From: Hyphomonadaceae bacterium
GTDB taxonomy: Bacteria; Pseudomonadota; Alphaproteobacteria; Caulobacterales; Hyphomonadaceae
Direction: 5' to 3'
DNA length: 64,000 bases
NCBI GenBank assembly: GCA_016714495.1
Contig: JADKDU010000006.1
Location: 169,549 to 233,548, forward strand
This document shows positions 7,549-15,299 of the stretch, one piece after another. The notes below the pieces were generated by a model. That model saw only the letters and a program-made list of their open reading frames with translations. It searched no databases and had not been told where the DNA came from. Numbering within the stretch: the stretch's first letter is position 1; each line of letters starts with the position of its first letter. Made by a program: the position numbers and the translations under genes.

Positions 7549-9219
7549 ATGGATAGCGACGGAGATATTGCGCGGGCGGCGCGCCTGATGCCGATTGCTG
7601 CGATTGGTGAGAAGCTGGGCATACCCGCCGAGGCGCTGATCCCCTATGGCCATACCAAGGCCAAGCTGGCGCGGGGCTTCCTCAAACAGCTGCAGGGCCG
7701 ACCCGATGGCGATCTTGTGCTGGTGACGGCGATGAACCCGACGCCCGCGGGCGAGGGAAAGACCACGACAACCGTGGGGCTGGGCGACGCCCTCACCCGG
7801 CTTGGCAAGAAGACAGTGATCGCGCTGCGCGAGCCATCGCTGGGTCCGTGCTTTGGGCAGAAGGGCGGCGCGACGGGCGGCGGATATGCGCAGGTCGTGC
7901 CGATGGACGAGATCAACCTGCATTTCACCGGCGACTTCCACGCAATTACCGCGGCGCACAACCTGCTGGCGGCGATGATCGACAATCATATCCACTGGGG
8001 CAACGCGCTTGGCATTGATACGCGGCGCGTGCGCTGGCGGCGCGCGCTGGATGTGAATGATCGCAGCCTGCGCGGCGTCGTTACCGGACTTGGCGGCGTG
8101 TCGAACGGCACACCGATGGAGACAGGGTTTGACATCACGGTTGCGTCCGAGGTCATGGCGATCCTCTGCCTTGCGGAAGATCTCGCCGACCTGAAGGCGC
8201 GGCTCGCACGCATCATCGTGGCCGAAACGCGCGAGCGACGGCCGATCACGGCCGGAGATATAAAGGCGGATGGCGCAATGGCCGCGCTGCTGAAGGACGC
8301 GATCCAGCCCAACCTAGTGCAGACGATCGAGAACACGCCGGCGATTGTTCACCTCGGGCCGTTCGCCAACATTGCGCATGGCTGCAATTCGGTGATGGCG
8401 ACGCGCGCGGCACTGAAGCTGGGCGAGATCGTCGTGACCGAGGCCGGGTTTGGCGCAGACCTGGGGGCGCAGAAATTCTTCGACATAAAATGCCGGCTTT
8501 CAGGTCTAAGGCCGAAGGCCGCCGTTCTGGTCGCCACGATCCGCTCGCTGAAGATGAATGGCGGCGTCGCCAAGGCGGACCTGGGCGCTGAGAATATCGA
8601 CGCGCTGACGCGCGGAGCGGTGAATATCCAGAGGCATATCGAGAACCTGCGCGGCTATGGCCTGCCTGTGCTGGTCGCGCTCAATCATTTCACCAGCGAC
8701 ACCGGCGCGGAAGTTGAAACCGTGAAGCGCATCGTCGCCAGCATGGGCGCCGATGCCTATGTCTGCCGCCACTGGGCCGAGGGCGGCAGGGGAGCTGAGG
8801 AACTCGCCAGGGCCGTCATCGCCACGCTGGGGAAAAAGCGGGACGATTTTCATGTTCTATACGATGACGCCCTGCCTCTGCTGGCCAAGATCGAGGAGAC
8901 CGCAAGACGCATCTATCGCGCCGACCGGGTCGAGGCATCGCAGAAGATCATCGCGCAGCTGAAGCGCTGGCAGGAGGCAGGTTTCGGCCGCTTGCCGGTC
9001 TGCATCGCCAAGACGCAGTATTCATTCTCGACAGATCCCACAAAGCTCGGCGCCCCCGTGGGGCATGTGCTCGACGTGCGCGAAGTGCGCCTTTCGGCGG
9101 GCGCGGGATTCGTCGTGGCGATCTGCGGCGACCTGATGACCATGCCCGGCCTGCCCCGCGCGCCTGCAGCCGAAATCATATCGGTGGATGCGGATGGCGA
9201 CATTCACGGGCTGTCGTGA
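7549..9219 (+). CDS. fhs: Formate--tetrahydrofolate ligase
   Basis: Joins formate to tetrahydrofolate with ATP to make 10-formyl-THF for purine and fMet-tRNA synthesis or one-carbon assimilation. Residues 63-75 hold the P-loop (NPTPAGEGKTTTT), followed by LREPSLGPCFGQKGGATGGG, both hallmark motifs. It has 556 residues, exactly the family size. The ATG at 7549 is preferred over an upstream in-frame start because of the purine-rich GCAGGGGG ahead and the match to the conserved N-terminal PIAAIGEKLGIP. The gene overlaps the next start by one base (TGATG), so translation is probably coupled to the VOC gene. Confidence 0.97.
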   Translation: MDSDGDIARAARLMPIAAIGEKLGIPAEALIPYGHTKAKLARGFLKQLQGRPDGDLVLVTAMNPTPAGEGKTTTTVGLGDALTRLGKKTVIALREPSLGPCFGQKGGATGGGYAQVVPMDEINLHFTGDFHAITAAHNLLAAMIDNHIHWGNALGIDTRRVRWRRALDVNDRSLRGVVTGLGGVSNGTPMETGFDITVASEVMAILCLAEDLADLKARLARIIVAETRERRPITAGDIKADGAMAALLKDAIQPNLVQTIENTPAIVHLGPFANIAHGCNSVMATRAALKLGEIVVTEAGFGADLGAQKFFDIKCRLSGLRPKAAVLVATIRSLKMNGGVAKADLGAENIDALTRGAVNIQRHIENLRGYGLPVLVALNHFTSDTGAEVETVKRIVASMGADAYVCRHWAEGGRGAEELARAVIATLGKKRDDFHVLYDDALPLLAKIEETARRIYRADRVEASQKIIAQLKRWQEAGFGRLPVCIAKTQYSFSTDPTKLGAPVGHVLDVREVRLSAGAGFVVAICGDLMTMPGLPRAPAAEIISVDADGDIHGLS

Positions 9220-9605
9220 TGCGCATCACGAAGCTCGCCCTTCTCGTTCGCGACTATGACGAAGCCATAGCGTGGCTCACACGCTGTCTCGGCTTCGAGC
9301 TGTCGGAAGATGTCGATATAGGGAAAGGCAAGCGCTGGGTCGTGGTCCAGCCGCCCGGCGGACGCGGCGCGGCCTTACTGCTGGCGCGCGCCGTTGGCTC
9401 AGACCAGGAAGCCGCCATCGGCAATCAATCCGGCGGGCGTGTTTTCCTGTTTCTCGAAACCGACGCTTTCGATCGCGATCATGCACGCATGCTTCGCGAA
9501 GGCGTCCGCTTCCGCGAAACGCCGCGCAGCGAACCCTATGGCAAGGTTGCGGTGTTCGAGGATCTCTATGGCAATGGCTGGGACCTGATCGGACCCGCCG
9601 GCTGA
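9219..9605 (+). CDS. VOC family (glyoxalase/bleomycin resistance-type) protein
   Basis: A 128-residue single-module vicinal oxygen chelate protein. The pattern MRITKLALLVRDYDEAIAWLTRCLGFELSED begins the first beta-alpha-beta-beta-beta unit, and EPYGKVAVFEDLYGNGWDLIGP is the closing unit with the metal-ligand Glu position (VFEDLYGN). Similar small proteins are often annotated as glyoxalase or as extradiol-dioxygenase-like, but the substrate cannot be read from sequence. The start ATG shares one base with the fhs stop, which suggests one transcript. Confidence 0.88.
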   Translation: MRITKLALLVRDYDEAIAWLTRCLGFELSEDVDIGKGKRWVVVQPPGGRGAALLLARAVGSDQEAAIGNQSGGRVFLFLETDAFDRDHARMLREGVRFRETPRSEPYGKVAVFEDLYGNGWDLIGPAG

Positions 9606-9715
9606 ACTCGGCGGCGCAGCACCCAAAATATCCGCAGGCGTAACCCGGCGGCGCCGCTTGCGCGCCGGGGCCCGGTGACGAATGATTCAGTCAGCAAGAA
9701 ACGCGGGAGAGACGG

Positions 9716-11209
9716 ATGCGGCTGACTCGGCGAAGCCTTATGGCGACGGTTTACGGCGCAGGCCTCGCCGCCTGCGCGCCAGCGGCTGTTGCGCCCGCTT
9801 CTGTTCCCGAAGCGAGCCACGATCTGCCGGATGCGACGCAACTCGCCTCCATGATCCGCAGCAAGGAAATCAGCGCCGCTGAAGCCGTCGAGGAGGCGAT
9901 CAGGCGCGCCGAGGCGATCCAGCCGCAGATCAACTTCCTGGTGACCGATACGTTTGCGATGGCGCGTGAAAAAGCGAAGGCGCCGGTGAGCGGCCCGTTC
10001 GGCGGCGTGCCCTTCCTGGTCAAAGACCTCGACAATGTCGCCGGCGTTGTCACGCGCTATGGATCGGCCTCGAGCGCCAGCGCGCCGCCCGCCGAAAAGG
10101 ATGATACTTTCGTCGCGGCCATGTTCACGGCGGGCCTGATCTGTATCGGCAAATCCGCTGCGCCGGAGAATGGCTATCTGCCGACGACCGAGCCGCTGGC
10201 TTTTGCGCCGTCGAAAAATCCATGGGACACTACGCGTTCGACTGCAGGTTCATCCGGCGGCGCCGGCGCAGCGACGGCGGCCGGCGTCGTGCCGATGGCG
10301 CATGCCAATGATGGCGGCGGCTCGATCCGTCTGCCTGCAGCCAACAATGGCCTTGTCGGGCTCAAGCCCTCGCGAGGTCGGATGATCAGCGAACAGCCCG
10401 GCGCGCGGCCGCTCGATCTCGGCGTCGAGGGCGTTGTCTCGCGCACGGTGCGCGACACGGCAGGCTTCTTCGCCGCCACCGAGGCGACAGGCGCGGCCGC
10501 GGTCTTTGCGCCTGTGGGTCTTGTCACGGGCGCGAGCAAGACGCGTCTCAAGGTCGGCGTGCTTAGCAAGGGGTTCGGCGGGTTCGAGGCACAGACTGAA
10601 GTCGCCGGCATTCTGCAGGCCACTGCGAAGCTTCTGGAAACAGCCGGTCACACGATGGTCGGCCAGACCACTTGGCCCACCGCGCCGACATTCGGCGATG
10701 ACTTTCTCGCCTACTGGTCGCTCGGCGCCGCGCAGGGCGTCGCCGACGTCGAGAAGATGCTCGGAAAAAAGGCCGATGAAACCGTGGTCGAGCCCTTCAC
10801 GCTCACCATGGCCGCCAACGCGGCCAAGCTCAAGCCCGCGGACATCGACGCGATTCAGCAGCGCTTGCTGGCGGCGGCGGTGGCCTATGACGAATGGATC
10901 AAGGGGTTCGACGTGGTGATCTCGCCGGTGTTCGCCTCGCCGCCCTCCCCGCTCGGCTATCTGCGTGGCGATGTGCCGTTCGATACGCTGCGCGAACGGC
11001 TATTGCAGGAAGTGGGTTATACGCTCATCCACAACATCTCGGGCGCGCCGGCGATGTGCCTGCCGATGGGCTGGACCACGAGCGGGCTGCCGGTGGGCAT
11101 CCAGTTTTCGGGCGCCAATGGCGCAGAGAAAATGCTGCTTGAACTCGCTTATGAAATCGAGGCGGCGCAACCCTGGATCGGCCGCAAGCCGAAAGTCTGG
11201 GCGGGCTGA
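9716..11209 (+). CDS. Amidase signature family enzyme, probable exported lipoprotein
   Basis: Hydrolyses amide bonds with the Ser-cisSer-Lys triad of the amidase signature family. K103 lies in PFLVKDLDNVAG, and the cis-Ser and nucleophile lie in GSSGGAGAATAAGVVP and GGGSIRLPAANNG. It has 497 residues, the normal length. The N-terminus MRLTRRSLMATVYGAGLAAC has twin Arg and a lipobox-like L-A-A-C (Cys20), so Tat or Sec export with lipid anchoring is likely. This is unlike the cytoplasmic GatA, and there is no GatB/C nearby. The substrate (a peptide amide, a nitrile-derived amide or another) is unknown. It is 38 bp upstream of the TIR gene in the same direction. Confidence 0.92.
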   Translation: MRLTRRSLMATVYGAGLAACAPAAVAPASVPEASHDLPDATQLASMIRSKEISAAEAVEEAIRRAEAIQPQINFLVTDTFAMAREKAKAPVSGPFGGVPFLVKDLDNVAGVVTRYGSASSASAPPAEKDDTFVAAMFTAGLICIGKSAAPENGYLPTTEPLAFAPSKNPWDTTRSTAGSSGGAGAATAAGVVPMAHANDGGGSIRLPAANNGLVGLKPSRGRMISEQPGARPLDLGVEGVVSRTVRDTAGFFAATEATGAAAVFAPVGLVTGASKTRLKVGVLSKGFGGFEAQTEVAGILQATAKLLETAGHTMVGQTTWPTAPTFGDDFLAYWSLGAAQGVADVEKMLGKKADETVVEPFTLTMAANAAKLKPADIDAIQQRLLAAAVAYDEWIKGFDVVISPVFASPPSPLGYLRGDVPFDTLRERLLQEVGYTLIHNISGAPAMCLPMGWTTSGLPVGIQFSGANGAEKMLLELAYEIEAAQPWIGRKPKVWAG

Positions 11210-11247
11210 CCCGCCTGCGCTAGACTGGGCCGTCCTGGAGGGACCCG

Positions 11248-12954
11248 ATGGCGCAGGCTGCGGACACTGAAACACGCATCAAGGTCTTCATCTCGTATTC
11301 GCGCGCCGACAAGGCGTTCGCATCCGATCTTGTGCTCGGCCTCGCGGCATGCGGCTTTGCGCCTTACATCGACCGGCAGGATATTGCCGCTGGCGAGGAT
11401 TGGGAGAAACGGCTCGCGGGCCTGATTTCCGAAGCGGATTCGGTCGTCTACGTCATCACGCCGGACTCGCTGGGTTCGGAGAACTGCGCGGAGGAGTTTC
11501 GGCAAGCCATCGCCCTGCGCAAGCGCGTCCTCCCGGTGGTCTGGCGGCCCGTGGATGACGCCGCCGCGCCTCCGGAGATGAAGCGGCTCAACTACATCTT
11601 CTTCACCGGTGAGGGACGCACCTTCGCCGCCGGCCTTGCCGATCTTGCAGCGGCGTTGCGCACCGACATCGACTGGATCCGCGAACACACACGCCTTGCC
11701 GAGCTTGGCCGACGCTGGTCGGCGCGCGGACGTACGAGCGAATTGCTGCTGCGGGGCGATGATATCGACGCGGCGCGAAGCTGGATGGCTGGCAAGCCGA
11801 TCGCAGCGCCTGCCATTACCGACGAGCAGGCCGACTTCATCAAGGCATCGTCCGATGCGCGGGCCGAGACAGAGCGCCGGGCGCGGCGGGCGCGAACGGG
11901 TTTGCTTGTGGCCGTATCGGTCGCCGCCACGATATTCGCCTCGCTTGCTGCTGCGGCCGGATGGATGTGGCAAGCAGCCGACGCAGCTGGAAAGGACGCA
12001 CGCAAAAGCCGCGACGCTGCCATCGCCGCCAACCGATCACTCGAAGGCGCGAATCTTCGCCTCAACGCCCGGATTGGCCTTCGCACGCCGCCGACCGGCG
12101 AGCGCTATTTCGAGATTGCGGGATCGTGGTTTCCGATCGCCGCCCGCTATTCAGGATCCGTTGTGCGCATCGAAGTGGTGCGCTTCGGCTTTTCGACGTT
12201 TGGCTCGGCTTTCATTATCAACGGAACATTGGTGCATCCTGACTATGCGGATGAGACACTGCTGCTGTTGCCGGAACTGACCGTCGATTCGACATCGGGG
12301 ATCGGCAGCGAGGCGCCAACCCTCGCCATGCCGAACGATGTGCAGGCCACCCTGCCCAAGCCTTCGAATGCCCCTTCAGGTCTTTACGTCACCTTTCCCG
12401 CTCTCGCGGAGACAGAACCGCTCTTCATCGACATGGCGGACGATCCAGCCGCCTTCACGCCCGAGCACATGGGCGGCATCCCGGGGTTCTCGGCCATGCG
12501 CCTAAAGGGTGCGCTGCCATTCGGAGCGCGGCCAATCGAACTCATTGACGTGGACTGCAGCGCCTATCAAGGCGCGGCCTACCAGCCGGCGTCAACGCTG
12601 ACGGCAGAGACAATCGCCATGTTTGGCGTGCCCGGCACGGCGAACGCACAGGATCGCGGCGCAACGCTTTTCGTGAGCGAGATGCGCGACGCAAGCGATC
12701 CTTACAATCTTGTCTACTCGCACTCGACCGACCGGGGCGCGGTCGGTTCGGCCGTGTTCTCGCTGGTATCGGGGCGTATTGCCGGCGTGCATCTGGGTTC
12801 GCGCCCGCCTGCCCCCGGGGAGACAGCGCGAACAGGATACGGCGTGTCGCTTCCCCTTCTGCTCGATGTGCTGAGATCCAATCCATTTCCGGAGCGACCC
12901 GGCGCCCCATCGGTCTGTGAAGCGCAGGCAGCTACGCCTTCGGCGTCACCTTGA
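11248..12954 (+). CDS. TIR domain protein with transmembrane segment and trypsin-like C-terminal domain
   Basis: A 568-residue protein with three parts. Residues 8-135 are a TIR domain: KVFISYSRADKAFA, DIAAGEDWEKRL and SENCAEEF, where E83 sits three residues after Cys80, the usual place of the NADase Glu. Residues 140-212 form the linker seen in several bacterial TIR proteins (IREHTRLAELGRRW... LLLRGDDIDAARSWM... ADFIKASSDARAETERRAR). Residues 217-239 are one membrane helix. Positive charges precede the helix, so the TIR is predicted inside and residues 240-568 outside. The C-terminal part resembles a chymotrypsin-fold peptidase near its Ser site (GAVGSAVFSLVSGRIAGVHLGS, candidate S501), but a clear His/Asp pair is not evident. 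ATG at 11248 has GGAGGG upstream. Function is inferred. Confidence 0.82.
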   Translation: MAQAADTETRIKVFISYSRADKAFASDLVLGLAACGFAPYIDRQDIAAGEDWEKRLAGLISEADSVVYVITPDSLGSENCAEEFRQAIALRKRVLPVVWRPVDDAAAPPEMKRLNYIFFTGEGRTFAAGLADLAAALRTDIDWIREHTRLAELGRRWSARGRTSELLLRGDDIDAARSWMAGKPIAAPAITDEQADFIKASSDARAETERRARRARTGLLVAVSVAATIFASLAAAAGWMWQAADAAGKDARKSRDAAIAANRSLEGANLRLNARIGLRTPPTGERYFEIAGSWFPIAARYSGSVVRIEVVRFGFSTFGSAFIINGTLVHPDYADETLLLLPELTVDSTSGIGSEAPTLAMPNDVQATLPKPSNAPSGLYVTFPALAETEPLFIDMADDPAAFTPEHMGGIPGFSAMRLKGALPFGARPIELIDVDCSAYQGAAYQPASTLTAETIAMFGVPGTANAQDRGATLFVSEMRDASDPYNLVYSHSTDRGAVGSAVFSLVSGRIAGVHLGSRPPAPGETARTGYGVSLPLLLDVLRSNPFPERPGAPSVCEAQAATPSASP

Positions 12955-14230
12955 CCATCATCTTCGAGTAGCCCTTCACGAAGGAACTGGGCACGTGATC
13001 GGGTTCATTCAGCACCTCGATCTTCTCGAAGCGTTTGAGAATTTCCTCCCACAGCACCTGTAGTTGCAGCTCCGCAAGACGGTTACCGACGCAGCGATGG
13101 ATGCCGAAACCGAATGACAGGTGCCGGCGCACCATCGGGCGCTCGATCCAGAGGGCGTTGGGGCGGGTGAACTGCGTCTCGTCGCGATTGCCCGAGACGT
13201 ACCACATGAGCACCTTGTCGCCCTGGCGGATCGTCTTGCCGCCAATCTCGTAGTCCTGCAGCGCGCGGCGCCGCATGTGCGCCAGCGGCGTCTGCCAGCG
13301 GATGATTTCCGACACAGCAGACGGCAGCAGCGATGGGTTGGCTTTCAGCTTGTCCCACTCGTCCGGCCATTTGTTCATGGCGTAGACGCCGCCCGTCATC
13401 GAATTGCGGGTGGTGTCGTTGCCGCCGACAATCAGCAGAACGAGGTTTCCAAGATATTCCTGCGGCGTCATGTTCCGCGTGTGCTCGCCATGCGCGAGCA
13501 TCGAGATGAGATCACTGCGCGGGGCGACATTCACACGCTCGTTCCACAACCGCGTGAAGTAGCCGAGGCATTCCAGCAACTCGCCGCGCCACTGTTCCTC
13601 GCTGGTGACAATGGCCGCATTGTTGCGCCCCGTCGCCACGTCCGACCAGCGCATGAGCTTGCGGCGATCCTCGAACGGAAAATCGAACAGGGTTGAGAGC
13701 ATCATTGTGGTGAGCTCGATGGACACCGTGTCGACCCAGTCGAACGGTTCGCCGACCGGCAGGCTGTCGAACAGTTTCGCGGTGCGTGAGCGGATCAGGC
13801 CTTCAAAACTCTTGAGATTGTCCGGTCCCACGATCGACTGCACAGTCTTGCGCTGCAGGTCGTGCTTGGGCGGATCCATCGCGATGAACATCGGCAGCTG
13901 GAAATCCGCGTCCTGGTCGGCGATCGTGATTCCGCCCTCGGATGAGAACACGTCGTGCGACGTGTCGATCGTCATGATGTCCTTGTAGGTCGTGATGTTC
14001 CAATAAGGGCCATACGGGCTGTCCGGACACCAGTTGACCGGATCTTCCCGGCGCATGCGGGCAAAGACGTCCCAGTGCGCATCGCGCCGCCACCATTCGG
14101 GGTCGCTGATGTCGAATTGCGCTAGGTCGATTTCCGAAGCCGCCGGCAGGGGCGAATCGGGCGAGAAGCCATTCTTGCGGAAACTTTCCACGCCTGCGGT
14201 CGTCGCACGAACCGTCACCGTATCGGCCAT
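12932..14230 (-). CDS. Cytochrome P450, CYP153-type alkane/terminal hydroxylase
   Basis: A 432-residue soluble class I P450. The haem-binding loop SFGFGIHRCVGNRLAELQL places the thiolate at about C380. The I-helix has LLIVGGNDTTRNSM, and the K-helix E-x-x-R is in SEIIRWQTP. The segments MFIAMDPPKHDLQRKTVQ, LIRSRTAKLFDSLPVG and MWYVSGNRDE match CYP153A enzymes closely; these oxidise the terminal carbon of medium-chain alkanes and related substrates. The start at 14230 has AGGA 8 bp upstream; an in-frame ATG at 14278 seems too far up. No ferredoxin or ferredoxin reductase gene lies next to it, so electrons must come from elsewhere. It ends by overlapping the TIR gene by 23 bp. Confidence 0.94.
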   Translation of the reverse strand: MADTVTVRATTAGVESFRKNGFSPDSPLPAASEIDLAQFDISDPEWWRRDAHWDVFARMRREDPVNWCPDSPYGPYWNITTYKDIMTIDTSHDVFSSEGGITIADQDADFQLPMFIAMDPPKHDLQRKTVQSIVGPDNLKSFEGLIRSRTAKLFDSLPVGEPFDWVDTVSIELTTMMLSTLFDFPFEDRRKLMRWSDVATGRNNAAIVTSEEQWRGELLECLGYFTRLWNERVNVAPRSDLISMLAHGEHTRNMTPQEYLGNLVLLIVGGNDTTRNSMTGGVYAMNKWPDEWDKLKANPSLLPSAVSEIIRWQTPLAHMRRRALQDYEIGGKTIRQGDKVLMWYVSGNRDETQFTRPNALWIERPMVRRHLSFGFGIHRCVGNRLAELQLQVLWEEILKRFEKIEVLNEPDHVPSSFVKGYSKMMVKVTPKA

Positions 14231-14470
14231 AGCCTTATTCCTAAAACCCAAGGGACCCGTGTCCCGCAGCATCCCCAAGCTCAGATTATCAGAAGCTGAC
14301 GTTCGCGGCAGTCCTGTCCTAGGGGCAATTGCAGCAGGAAGTTTGGCGATCGGGCAAACCCCGCGACAGTAGGGAGCTTTCCCCAGACTTCCGGGCAGCG
14401 GCGGATATGCTAGAGGTCCATCCCTTCCGTTCCGGCGCCGTATCTCGCGCCTTTCACAGGGACCGCCGCC

Positions 14471-15241
14471 TTGGGATCTGACCAGCCGCCCCAGCCGCGC
14501 CGCGCCCTAACCGTGCTGATTCCGTTCTACAATGAGGCCGGCAACATCCAGCCGCTGATCGATGAAGTGCACGCCGCCCTGAACGGGGTCGATTACGAGA
14601 TCGTCTGCGTCAACGATTGTTCCAGCGATACAACCGCCGCCGAACTCGTCGTCGCCAAGGCCGCCAGCCCCAACCGCGTCAAGGTTCTTACCCATGTGAA
14701 ACGGCGAGGGAAATCCGCCGCCCTGTTCACCGGCCTGCGGAGCTCCGTGGGCGACTGGGTGCAATTGCTCGACGGCGACGGTCAGAATGATCCGGCCGAC
14801 GCCCGGCGGATCTGGGATCTGGTCGCCGCAAAGGACGAAAACCCCGCCCTGGGCATTGTCTGTGGGCGCCGCACCAGCCGGAACGACTCAGGGTTCAAAT
14901 GGCTGCAATCAAGGGTCGCCAATGGCATCCGCCGCTTCTGCCTGCGGGACGATGCTACCGACACGGGCTGCGGCTTCAAGCTGATCCGCCGCCGCGCTTT
15001 CCAGGACCTGCCCTTCTTTGCGGCGATGCACCGCTTTCTCCCCGCGCTGGTAAAACGCGCTGGCTGGGATGTTCGCGAAGAGCCTGTCGCTGATCGGCAG
15101 CGGATGCACGGTGTGTCAAAATACGGGTTTCTCGGTCGTTTCGGCGCCGGCCTTGTAGACCTGCTCGGCATGATGTGGCTTGTGCGGCGAGGGGGCTATG
15201 GCGTCGCCGCCGAATGGAACGATCCGCGCGCTTCGCGCTGA
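14471..15241 (+). CDS. Family 2 glycosyltransferase (dolichyl/undecaprenyl-phosphate sugar transferase-like)
   Basis: A GT-A fold transferase that likely moves a sugar from a nucleotide donor to a polyprenyl phosphate. It has VLIPFYNEAGNIQPLIDEV at the N-terminus, VCVNDCSSDTT, and the LLDGDGQNDP D-x-D type motif; DTGCGFKLIRRRAF is the usual acceptor region. Unlike ArnC or DPM1-long forms it has no clear C-terminal membrane pair. The TTG at 14471 is taken as start because no ATG or GTG precedes the conserved strand. The gene is 58 bp upstream of an ArnT-like membrane transferase, and the pair is typical of lipid-linked sugar transfer to an envelope glycan. Confidence 0.88.
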   Translation: MGSDQPPQPRRALTVLIPFYNEAGNIQPLIDEVHAALNGVDYEIVCVNDCSSDTTAAELVVAKAASPNRVKVLTHVKRRGKSAALFTGLRSSVGDWVQLLDGDGQNDPADARRIWDLVAAKDENPALGIVCGRRTSRNDSGFKWLQSRVANGIRRFCLRDDATDTGCGFKLIRRRAFQDLPFFAAMHRFLPALVKRAGWDVREEPVADRQRMHGVSKYGFLGRFGAGLVDLLGMMWLVRRGGYGVAAEWNDPRASR

Positions 15242-15299
15242 CCGCCCCCGAGGTTTGTGACACCAGGCCTCTGGCGTTTTGTTGAGTGGAAGAAGACGC

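Noticed and set aside
14231..14470. Search for a ferredoxin gene or AraC regulator for the P450
   Set aside because: The 240-bp gap has no protein-like frame.
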